From: RGIG4079 sp045637505 | GTDB taxonomy: Bacteria > Bacteroidota > Bacteroidia > Bacteroidales > Muribaculaceae | DNA length: 64,000 nt | NCBI GenBank assembly: GCA_045637505.1 | Contig: JAZTZO010000020.1 | Span: 1 to 64,000 of the forward strand | Direction: 5' to 3' | Part shown: positions 8,556 through 15,998 of the stretch, one piece after another | Position numbering within the stretch: position 1 is the stretch's first letter | Layout: every line of letters begins with the position of its first letter | The notes under the pieces: model-generated | Told to the model about the DNA's origin: nothing | What the model saw: only the letters and a program-made list of their open reading frames with translations | Databases searched by the model: none | Made by a program: the position numbers and the translations under genes

Positions 8556-9170
8556 TTATTTTCGATATTTGGTAGATGATTTGAAAACGGTGGCGTTGCG
8601 ATATTGTGGATAAGCTTTTTTGATGCGTTTAACCATTGCGTTGGCTTCTTCGCGAGTTTGGAAATAGCCAGCGTTTATCCTCCAATAAGGTGGCTCATGC
8701 TCGAGCCGTGCGCAAAGATGAGGGTATTGGCTGTTGATTGTATTTATTATTTCGTGACATTCAATTTTAGAATTGCTTCCGTTGTGAATTGAAGTGACAC
8801 GAATGAAAAAATAAGAGAATGCCTTGTTTGTAACTTTGCGAGGTGCTACCGAGTCGGGTAGTTGGGCATTGTAACGGTCAATGTCAAAACAGTCGGCCAT
8901 GTAGAAGTATTTTTGTGCTTCGCGTCGGTCTTTTTCAACTCCTTTGCCAAACCAATACATCATGCCGAGGTATCGAGCCGATTGGGTGTGATTGAGCGTT
9001 AAAGCCTCTTTAAACATTTCTATGGCTATACTGTCGTTCTCTTGATTATTGTCGTTTATTGTGCTTATCGCCTTTGCATGTATTTGTGACGCATTTTGAG
9101 ATTGACAAAATGCGTTATTGAGGTATAACGAAGTAGTGAGGATTAAAATAAATGTGATGATGCGATTCAT
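8556..9170 (-). CDS. Periplasmic Sel1-like and SPOR domain protein
   Basis: 204 residues. Residues 1-22 are a signal peptide (ending FCQ). Residues ~45-95 contain a Sel1/TPR-like helical pair (QSARYLGMMYWFGKGVEKDRREAQKYFYMAD). Residues ~160-204 (WRINAGYFQTREEANAMVKRIKKAYP) are a SPOR domain, which binds peptidoglycan stripped of stem peptides at division sites. The protein therefore probably acts in the periplasm near the septum. It is the last gene of a minus-strand run that includes GtrA, TRIC channel, nth and pheS. Confidence 0.75.
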   Translation of the reverse strand: MNRIITFILILTTSLYLNNAFCQSQNASQIHAKAISTINDNNQENDSIAIEMFKEALTLNHTQSARYLGMMYWFGKGVEKDRREAQKYFYMADCFDIDRYNAQLPDSVAPRKVTNKAFSYFFIRVTSIHNGSNSKIECHEIINTINSQYPHLCARLEHEPPYWRINAGYFQTREEANAMVKRIKKAYPQYRNATVFKSSTKYRK

Positions 9171-9200
9171 TGGTAAAAGTAAGGTTAAAAGTATGTGTTT

Positions 9201-9623
9201 CTATTTAAATGTAATCAAACGATTATAAACAAAGTTGGCAAGGGTGTATGTAACATTGCCTATGAGAGTGGCAACTCCATATCCCGAAAGAGTGAAGACT
9301 CCCAATATTTCCCATTGATAATTGCCAAATGGAGTTGAGTTGATGAGATATACCACAAGGAGTTGAATGGCGTAGCACAAAGCAAATCCAACGGCAAATT
9401 TTATCGCTTCACGGCTATATCCCTTTTGTGACTTGAATACCCAATTTTTATTCCATATAAATGAGTTGATGAGTCCGGCAGTGTAACCAAGAGCATTGGC
9501 CACATATGGGTTTATGTTTAGAAACGATTTACACACAAAAATGACGCCGAGTGTGATGGCCGTATTAAGACAGCCCACCAATGCATATTTAATGAATTGA
9601 ATTGCTGTTTGTCGTTTTTGCAT
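9201..9623 (-). CDS. GtrA-family small membrane protein
   Basis: 140 residues with four predicted membrane helices. The pattern FIKYALVGCLNTAITLGVIFV at the N-terminus, NSFIWNKNWVFKS in the loop and FVYNRLITFK at the end is characteristic of GtrA proteins. The family is linked to flipping of undecaprenyl- or polyprenyl-phosphate-linked sugars across the inner membrane. No glycosyltransferase is adjacent, so its partner is unknown. It is 12 bases from the upstream TRIC gene. Confidence 0.85.
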   Translation of the reverse strand: MQKRQTAIQFIKYALVGCLNTAITLGVIFVCKSFLNINPYVANALGYTAGLINSFIWNKNWVFKSQKGYSREAIKFAVGFALCYAIQLLVVYLINSTPFGNYQWEILGVFTLSGYGVATLIGNVTYTLANFVYNRLITFK

Positions 9624-9635
9624 GAATGAAACAGA

Positions 9636-10253
9636 TTAATCGTTATCGTGTTTGAGTGTTGGAAGTTGCCAATGAAATCTGACGGCACAAACGCGAAGAA
9701 GTATAACGGTTGCAGCGCATAGGATTTGTTGGAATATCTCCGACCCGCCACATTCGAGAGTCAACCAATATACACCACCGCCAGCGAGGCAAGCCGTTGC
9801 GTATATGTCTTCGCGGAAGAATCGAGGTTCTTCATTGATGAGGATGTCGCGAATCACACCACCAAACGCGCCGGTAATCATACCCATTGAAATTGCAACC
9901 CATATAGGGAAGTCAAAAGCAAGCGATTTTTGAATACCTATCACGACAAAAAGGGCCAGCCCGATGGTGTCAAATAGTAGCAATGCTCGAAGGTTTTTAA
10001 CCAACGATTGGCGAAATATAATTACAAATGCTAATGCCAACCCTGTCACAGCAAGATACCACCATGTCTGCATCCAAAACACTGGAGCGTCGAGAAGCAC
10101 ATCTCGTAATGTGCCACCGCCGATAGCAGTAACCAATCCCACTACATATGCACCAAACCAGTCAAAGCGCTTGCTGGCAGCCATTCTTATGCCACTAATA
10201 GCAAATGCGATTGTACCAATTACTTCTATTATAAAAAGAAACATGTTGTCCAT
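9636..10253 (-). CDS. TRIC-type (UPF0126/YicG) cation channel protein
   Basis: 205 residues with about seven membrane helices. The two repeated halves each carry the family motif: GGGTLRDVLLD in the first and GGVIRDILIN in the second. Prokaryotic TRIC homologues form homotrimeric monovalent cation channels in the inner membrane. It lies 13 bases after nth and 12 bases before GtrA in the same orientation. Confidence 0.88.
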   Translation of the reverse strand: MDNMFLFIIEVIGTIAFAISGIRMAASKRFDWFGAYVVGLVTAIGGGTLRDVLLDAPVFWMQTWWYLAVTGLALAFVIIFRQSLVKNLRALLLFDTIGLALFVVIGIQKSLAFDFPIWVAISMGMITGAFGGVIRDILINEEPRFFREDIYATACLAGGGVYWLTLECGGSEIFQQILCAATVILLRVCAVRFHWQLPTLKHDND

Positions 10254-10266
10254 AATGGTATTTGTT

Positions 10267-10914
10267 TTAGATGGATTTATCTTCTTGACGGTAAAAACGA
10301 CATGCGTGAGTTAATCCACAATTAAGACAGTCGGGGCGTCGTGCCTTGCACACATATCGGCCATGTAAAATGAGCCAATGATGGGCCAATGGGATAATTT
10401 CGTCGGGGATATTTTTGCAAAGGGTGCGCTCTGTCTCGAGAGGTGATTTGCTGTTGGTGGTAAGTCCAATGCGTTCGCTAACACGAAATACATGAGTGTC
10501 AACAGCCATGGCTGCTTTGTTGAAAACAACGGCGAGCATCACATTGGCAGTTTTGCGTCCTACACCTGGGAGTTTTACGAGCGAATCAATATCGGCTGGT
10601 ATTTCGCCGTTGAAATCATCAACGAGCATTTTAGCTGCACCTATCAAGTGGCGAGCTTTGTTATTGGGGTATGAACACGATTTGATTAAATCAAAAACTT
10701 CATCAAACGATGCTACGGCCAATGAATGGGGCGAGGGGAATCGCTCAAACAATGCAGGAGTGATGAGGTTTACTCGTTTATCGGTGCATTGAGCCGAAAG
10801 AATGACAGCAAGCAACAAGTGAAAGGGAGTGTCGTAGTGTAACTCGGTTTCAGCAACGGGCATAGCAGTTTTAAACCACTCAATTACCTGTTGATATCGT
10901 TGCTTGGTTGTCAT
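10267..10914 (-). CDS. nth: Endonuclease III
   Basis: 215 residues. It is a bifunctional DNA glycosylase/AP lyase that removes oxidised pyrimidines in base excision repair. The helix-hairpin-helix is LPGVGRKTANVML with catalytic K121, and the catalytic aspartate is D139 in VDTHVFRV. The [4Fe-4S] ligands C189, C196, C199 and C205 have the canonical CX6CX2CX5C spacing. It follows pheS after a 31-base gap. Confidence 0.96.
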   Translation of the reverse strand: MTTKQRYQQVIEWFKTAMPVAETELHYDTPFHLLLAVILSAQCTDKRVNLITPALFERFPSPHSLAVASFDEVFDLIKSCSYPNNKARHLIGAAKMLVDDFNGEIPADIDSLVKLPGVGRKTANVMLAVVFNKAAMAVDTHVFRVSERIGLTTNSKSPLETERTLCKNIPDEIIPLAHHWLILHGRYVCKARRPDCLNCGLTHACRFYRQEDKSI

Positions 10915-10945
10915 CGTTGTGATTTAATCAAATGAGCTTGATTGT

Positions 10946-11968
10946 TTAATGCGCGCTTTGGAACTCTTCAAGGAAACGAGCATCGTTTTCAGAGAACATG
11001 CGAAGGTCTTTTACTTGGTATTTGAGGTTGGTGATACGCTCAATACCCATACCAAGAGCAAAACCGCTATATTCTTTGCTATCGATGCCACATGCTTCGA
11101 GAACATTGGGGTCAACCATGCCGCAACCAAGAATTTCTACCCATCCTGTGTGCTTGCAGAATGAACATCCTTTACCTCCACATAGGTTACATGAGATATC
11201 CATTTCGGCCGATGGCTCGGTAAATGGGAAGTAACTTGGGCGAAGGCGAATTTGTGTTGCTGGTCCAAACATTTCTTGAGCAAAATATAGTAATGTTTGT
11301 TTTAAGTCAACAAACGATACATTCTTGTCAACATAGAGCGCTTCAACTTGGTGGAAGAAGCAGTGTGCGCGAGCCGAGATTGCTTCGTTGCGATAAACGC
11401 GTCCTGGGCAGATGATGCGAATGGGTGGTTGAGTTTTTTCCATTACGCGACTTTGCACCGAAGAGGTGTGAGTGCGCAACAACACATCGGCTGGATTGCG
11501 TTGAATGAAGAAAGTATCTTGCATATCACGAGCAGGGTGGTCGGCAGGGAAGTTCATAGAAGAGAACACATGCCAGTCGTCTTCAATTTCGGGGCCGTCG
11601 GCAATAGAGAAGCCAAGACGCGCAAAAATTGAAACGATTTCGTTGCGTACAAGTGATAATGGATGACGAGAACCAAGTTTGATTGGTGATTCGGTGCGCG
11701 AAAGATCAAGGCCGTCGGCAACAGTTTCAACCGATTCAACAGCATCGCGAAGAGCGTTGATTTTATCGTTTGCAAGATTCTTCAATTCGTTAAGAGCTTG
11801 CCCCATTGCTTTCTTTTGGTCGGCTGGAACATTGCGAAAATCATTGAAGAGTAACGATACTTCACCTTTTTTACTCAAATATTTGATGCGCAATGCTTCA
11901 ACATCGGCAGCATTGCTTGCAGTTAGCCCTTCGATTTGGGCTTTAAGTGTATTTATTTTTTCTAACAT
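10946..11968 (-). CDS. pheS: Phenylalanine-tRNA ligase alpha subunit
   Basis: 340 residues. It is the catalytic subunit of the alpha2-beta2 enzyme that charges tRNA(Phe). An N-terminal coiled coil (residues ~1-85) contacts the tRNA. Class II motifs follow: HPLSLVRNEI, HPARDMQDTFF, RTHTSSVQSRVM, RVYRNEAISARAHCFFHQVEAL and the Phe-pocket GFALGMGIERI. The beta subunit gene pheT is not adjacent in this window. A TAAATTTG element on the minus strand at 11995-12002 is a possible -7 box about 27 bases ahead of the ATG. Confidence 0.96.
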   Translation of the reverse strand: MLEKINTLKAQIEGLTASNAADVEALRIKYLSKKGEVSLLFNDFRNVPADQKKAMGQALNELKNLANDKINALRDAVESVETVADGLDLSRTESPIKLGSRHPLSLVRNEIVSIFARLGFSIADGPEIEDDWHVFSSMNFPADHPARDMQDTFFIQRNPADVLLRTHTSSVQSRVMEKTQPPIRIICPGRVYRNEAISARAHCFFHQVEALYVDKNVSFVDLKQTLLYFAQEMFGPATQIRLRPSYFPFTEPSAEMDISCNLCGGKGCSFCKHTGWVEILGCGMVDPNVLEACGIDSKEYSGFALGMGIERITNLKYQVKDLRMFSENDARFLEEFQSAH

Positions 11969-12047
11969 TGCAATGATTAGTTTTTTTCTTTGTGCAAATT
12001 TACAAAAAAAAAGTGGGTAATAACTGATATTTGGAATTAAATCATTG

Positions 12048-12055
12048 TATCTTTG
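12048..12055 (+). promoter_or_regulatory. -7 element ahead of DUF456 gene and tilS
   Basis: TATCTTTG at 12048-12055 matches TANNTTTG and lies 19 bases ahead of the ATG at 12074. The -33 partner is not at ideal spacing. It is part of a divergent promoter region shared with pheS. Confidence 0.5.
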
Positions 12056-12073
12056 TAAAATAAAATTGAAATT

Positions 12074-12559
12074 ATGACGATTATTGCAGTAATATTAGGT
12101 TTGATTTGTATTTTGGTGGGGCTTTTGGGGTGTGTAATTCCTGGATTGCCTGGTCCACCATTATCGTATGTGGGTATTTTGTTACTCCACATTACCGATC
12201 GTTATGACTATTCAACTCCGTTGTTGCTGATATTGCTCGGCTTGGTTGTGGTGGTAACAGTCCTTGATTATTTGATTCCGATGTGGGGCAGCAAGTATCT
12301 TGGAGCGAGCAAATGGGGGTCGAGAGGTAGTTTGATAGGAACTATTTTGGGATTTTTCTTTTTGCCATGGGGATTGATAATTGGCCCATTTTTAGGCGCA
12401 TTTATTGGCGAAAAAATGGGTAAAAAAGACACTGGTCAAGCTGTTAAGTCGGGGATAGGCTCGGTGTTGGGTTTTCTATGTGGAACCGTGATGAAATGCG
12501 CGTTGTGTGGATATATGACATGGATTTTTATGGAGAAAATTCTTGAAGGACTATTTTAA
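12074..12559 (+). CDS. DUF456 family membrane protein
   Basis: 161 residues with about four to five membrane helices rich in Gly, Leu and Ile. Typical family features are VGLLGCVIPGLPGPPLSYVG near the N-terminus and the GLIIGPFLGAFIGEKMG loop in the second half. No function is known for DUF456. It precedes tilS by only two bases, so the two are one transcript. Confidence 0.85.
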   Translation: MTIIAVILGLICILVGLLGCVIPGLPGPPLSYVGILLLHITDRYDYSTPLLLILLGLVVVVTVLDYLIPMWGSKYLGASKWGSRGSLIGTILGFFFLPWGLIIGPFLGAFIGEKMGKKDTGQAVKSGIGSVLGFLCGTVMKCALCGYMTWIFMEKILEGLF

Positions 12560-12561
12560 AG

Positions 12562-13899
12562 ATGCATCAATTAGAAGAGAAAATTTCAAAAAATATTGCA
12601 CAACATGGATTGCTACATGACGATGCTTGTGTGGTGGTAGCATTGAGTGGCGGAGCCGACTCGGTGGCGCTGTTGGCTATATTGTGCGCGCTACAATATC
12701 GATGTGTAGTGGCTCATTGTAATTTTCATCTTCGAGGCGATGAGTCAAATCGCGATGAGCAATATGCAGTGAAGATTGCTGGCGAGTTGGGTTGTCGATG
12801 CGAAGTTGTTCACTTTGATGTGAAAGCTTATGAGAATGAACATAAAGTGTCGACCGAAATGGCGTGCCGTGAATTGCGATATGAGTGGTTTGAACAACTT
12901 CGTCAAAAATATGATGCCCAAGCTATTGCCGTTGCACATCATCGCGATGATGATATCGAAACGATGTTTTTGAATTTATTGCGAGGAAGTGGAATTGCTG
13001 GAGTGGCAGCCATGCGATGGATAAATGGTTATATTGTGCGACCAATGCTCAATGTGTCGCGCGAGGATATTGAGTTGTATCTTAAAGACAAAACGCTTGA
13101 GTATGTAGTAGATAGCACAAACGCCGAGTGTGAGTTTAAACGCAATAAGTTGCGAAATGAGGTGTTGCCAGTGTTGCAAAAGGCATTTCCTGGCGCAAGC
13201 GATATGTTGATGAAATCGCTACAATACTTGAAGGAAAATCGCGAAATATATAACGAAACGATTGCTCAAGCATCAAAAAAATATAAGACCGGAAATGTAA
13301 TAAGATTGGCTGAAGTGTTGGATAACTATGCTTCACCATTTACATTGCTTTTTGAAATGTTGAGCCCATATGGCTTTAACGCAAAACAGGTGAGGAGGAT
13401 GATTGATGCTGTTGAGGCTTCGGGACGCGTGTTTTATTCTCAACAATATGTCGCAGTAGTAAATAGAGGAGGAGTCGAACTTTGTGAGGTCGAAAAATAT
13501 AACCATCACAATGAGGAATATGAGGTGGATTTGACAGGTAATGTGATTGCTCCTATTGAATTGCTTGTAGAGAAAATTAGCCGCGCACAATTCTCTCCAC
13601 AAAAGGATAACGATGTTATTTATCTTGACGCAAAAGTGTTGGAAGGAAAACCTCATATAGTGTTGCGCCATTGGCGTGAAGGTGATCGTTTGGCTCCATT
13701 CGGGATGAATGGGACAAAGAAGTTGAGTGACATTTTTAGTGATGCAAAATTGTCGTTGATAGATAAGAGTAAAGTGTGGATTTTAGAGCGCAATGGAGAG
13801 ATTTTGTGGGTAGTGGGAATGCGCGCTTCACGACTTTTTAAAGTAAATGAAAAAACGACACATATTTTGTGTATAAAAAATTTGCAAAGAGAGTATTAA
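12562..13899 (+). CDS. tilS: tRNA(Ile)-lysidine synthase
   Basis: 445 residues. It modifies C34 of tRNA(Ile)(CAU) to lysidine, changing decoding from AUG to AUA. The N-type ATP pyrophosphatase P-loop SGGADS is at 29-34. HCNFHLRGDESNRDE, AHHRDDDIETMFLNLLRGSG and RPMLNVSREDI follow in order. The C-terminal domain includes LRHWREGDRLAPFGMNGTKKLSDIF. The start two bases after the DUF456 stop is the only ATG that keeps the N-terminus intact. Confidence 0.95.
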   Translation: MHQLEEKISKNIAQHGLLHDDACVVVALSGGADSVALLAILCALQYRCVVAHCNFHLRGDESNRDEQYAVKIAGELGCRCEVVHFDVKAYENEHKVSTEMACRELRYEWFEQLRQKYDAQAIAVAHHRDDDIETMFLNLLRGSGIAGVAAMRWINGYIVRPMLNVSREDIELYLKDKTLEYVVDSTNAECEFKRNKLRNEVLPVLQKAFPGASDMLMKSLQYLKENREIYNETIAQASKKYKTGNVIRLAEVLDNYASPFTLLFEMLSPYGFNAKQVRRMIDAVEASGRVFYSQQYVAVVNRGGVELCEVEKYNHHNEEYEVDLTGNVIAPIELLVEKISRAQFSPQKDNDVIYLDAKVLEGKPHIVLRHWREGDRLAPFGMNGTKKLSDIFSDAKLSLIDKSKVWILERNGEILWVVGMRASRLFKVNEKTTHILCIKNLQREY

Positions 13900-13912
13900 T
13901 ATTCTATATTTG
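13881..13912 (+). promoter_or_regulatory. Strong promoter overlapping the tilS 3' end
   Basis: TTTG at 13881-13884, a 20-base spacer and TATATTTG at 13905-13912 are a perfect match to the Bacteroidetes consensus. Transcription would begin near 13918, giving a leader of about 124 bases to the Sel1 gene at 14042, with a second weaker box (AACCTTTG at 14019-14026) closer in. Confidence 0.7.
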
Positions 13913-14041
13913 CAATTAGACGAAGTTTATTTAACAACCTAAAATAAACATAGATAAAATTACGCCTTAATGATAAAACTAAAGGTGGTGATTGATTGTA
14001 TAAAAAGAATAAAAGCATAACCTTTGTAAAGCGATATTAAT

Positions 14042-15655
14042 ATGAAAAAGTGTGGTTTATTGTTGATGTGGGTGCTTATGTTTACCCCTATATTGAGAGC
14101 CGAAATGGTTTTCAATCCCAATGGCGACTATGAGGCTCAATATGAAGAGGCCTTTGAGGCAATAAACGACGTGTATATGTCAAATGATGATGAGGCTTTA
14201 GTCGTAATCGATAGTTTGTCGAAGAGAAATTTTCCACGAGCAGTGATGGCAATGGGGTCGCTTTATTGCTATGGTATCGCAGTAGAGCAGGATTTGTTGA
14301 AGGCTAAAGAATATTTTCTAAAAGCCGAAAAACTTGGTAGCCCTGGAGTTGCTCTTGCCTTGACCGAATGTGAGATGTTTCAAAGTTATGCTTCGCGTAT
14401 CGATGAAATAAAAGAAGCAGCCGAGAAGGGCGATGTGAATGCAGTTGCAGAGTTGGGTTGGTGTTATAGTAATGGTGTGGGCGTAGAGTATGACAACGAT
14501 AAAGCATTGGAACTTTTTGGAATAGCCGCAACTGCAGGAAACCCAATGGCTTTATATGAATTGGGCATAAAATATTTTATGGGTTATGGAGTGAAACAGA
14601 ATATAACCGAAGCCGTAGCAAAATTTGAAGTAGCGGCTCGTTTGGGTTATGATAAGGCTCAATATCAAATGGCATTGATGTATGCCGAGGCTACTCCACT
14701 TAAAAAAGATAATAAAAAGGCATCGGAATGGTATGATAAGGCTGTGGCGCAAAATCATGCCGATGCAATATATAATACAGCATTGCACTATTTCGCAGGC
14801 TCGGTGCGAGATGTAGATATGGCGAAGTCATTGGAATATCTTGAAAAAGCATCAAAATTGGGCAACGCCAATGCTTCATATCTTTTGGGCGTGAGTTATG
14901 ACCATGGAAAGAAAGTGGCTGCCGACAAAACTCGTGCGATAAAATATTATAATCTCGCATATCAATATGGTAAAGCCGAGGCGGTGGTGAATCTTGGTAA
15001 ATTATACATGTGTGATTTTAAAGATTATAAAAAAGCCGCCGAGTATTTCTCTCTTGCAACTGATTGCGGGTTGCCCGAGGGTGCATATTATCAAGGATTA
15101 TTAAAATATGCATCGTTGATAAAAAAGCTTGAAAAGAAAGCAAAGGAGGGTGACATGGGCGCAAAAATGCTTCTTGCCGATTGCTATTTTGAGGGAGTAG
15201 GGGTTGACAAGAATGAGAAAAAAGCTTTTAAGCTCATGAAAGAAGCATCAAAGGAAAATCATGATGCAGTATATCGCTTGGCGCAATGTTATGCCTTGGG
15301 CATAGGAGTGAAAAAGAACTACGCAAAGGCTGTTAAATTGTTTAAGCAATATGATAGATTGTGCACCGAGGTATCGGTGTATAGCAATGCCCATATTCAT
15401 GAGAAACAAATAGGCGCTTACCGACAAGCAGCGACTACGGGCAACGCCGAGGCCTATTTTATGTTGTACCTTTGCTACAAAAATGGATTTGGCGTTGAGG
15501 CAAATCAACATATGGCCTATGAGTTGTTGGTGAGATCGGCCGATGGTGGATATAAGTCGGCACAACGCGAACTATCGATGTATTGGGCAAATATGGGCGA
15601 TGATTTCTCGGCTGTAAAAAGCCAATACTGGAAAGCAAAATATAATTCGCGATAA
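14042..15655 (+). CDS. Secreted Sel1-repeat protein
   Basis: 537 residues. A signal peptide (residues 1-20) is followed by about ten Sel1-like repeats of ~36 residues, with the usual pattern A...LG..Y..G.GV..D..KA...Y..A...G...A (for example AVAELGWCYSNGVGVEYDNDKALELF and AKMLLADCYFEGVGVDKNEKKAFKLM). These alpha-helical solenoids are protein-interaction scaffolds, here in the periplasm or at the surface. A linker around residues 350-375 is Lys-rich. No enzymatic domain is seen. It has its own promoters upstream and no obvious partner. Confidence 0.82.
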   Translation: MKKCGLLLMWVLMFTPILRAEMVFNPNGDYEAQYEEAFEAINDVYMSNDDEALVVIDSLSKRNFPRAVMAMGSLYCYGIAVEQDLLKAKEYFLKAEKLGSPGVALALTECEMFQSYASRIDEIKEAAEKGDVNAVAELGWCYSNGVGVEYDNDKALELFGIAATAGNPMALYELGIKYFMGYGVKQNITEAVAKFEVAARLGYDKAQYQMALMYAEATPLKKDNKKASEWYDKAVAQNHADAIYNTALHYFAGSVRDVDMAKSLEYLEKASKLGNANASYLLGVSYDHGKKVAADKTRAIKYYNLAYQYGKAEAVVNLGKLYMCDFKDYKKAAEYFSLATDCGLPEGAYYQGLLKYASLIKKLEKKAKEGDMGAKMLLADCYFEGVGVDKNEKKAFKLMKEASKENHDAVYRLAQCYALGIGVKKNYAKAVKLFKQYDRLCTEVSVYSNAHIHEKQIGAYRQAATTGNAEAYFMLYLCYKNGFGVEANQHMAYELLVRSADGGYKSAQRELSMYWANMGDDFSAVKSQYWKAKYNSR

Positions 15656-15780
15656 CGAAAACATATATATGGGAATGGGTATTGGCTTGTCAATGCCCAC
15701 TTTTTTTATCTAAAAATAATCAGATTTGGTCTAAAATGTGGCATTTTAGGAACCAAATGGCGAACATTTTTTATGCAAAA

Positions 15781-15812
15781 TTTGTTTTTTTGCCAAATGC
15801 AATCTATCTTTG
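15781..15812 (+). promoter_or_regulatory. rho promoter
   Basis: TTTG at 15781-15784, a 20-base spacer and TATCTTTG at 15805-15812, a perfect consensus match. The start site near 15818 leaves a leader of about 180 bases before the rho ATG at 15999. Confidence 0.75.
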
Positions 15813-15817
15813 CAATG

Positions 15818-15998
15818 ATTTCAAAACGAAATTGTTTTGTGTTGCAAGTAATCAAGCAACAAGCACAAGGAAAACAAAACAATTTTATTCCACTATTTAT
15901 TCGATTTTAAATTTCCAAAAAAAATGTGAGCCACGATTGAGCGTGAGCTACAATTTTCTAAAATTTGATTATATCGTTATAATCCACTTATAATTTTT
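15818..15998 (+). promoter_or_regulatory. Structured rho mRNA leader
   Basis: A perfect 12-bp helix forms between AAATTGTTTTGT (15829-15840) and ACAAAACAATTT (15874-15885), enclosing GTTGC/GCAAC (15841-15845 with 15856-15860). TTTTATT follows the outer helix, as in a weak terminator. This fills most of the gap between the Sel1 gene and rho; no protein gene is supported here. Autoregulation of rho through its leader is known in other bacteria; for this sequence it is an inference. Confidence 0.5.

Noticed and set aside
15682..15993. 103-codon plus-strand frame in the gap before rho
   Set aside because: It spans the rho promoter and the structured leader, with a Phe/Asn/Lys-rich, unlikely product.
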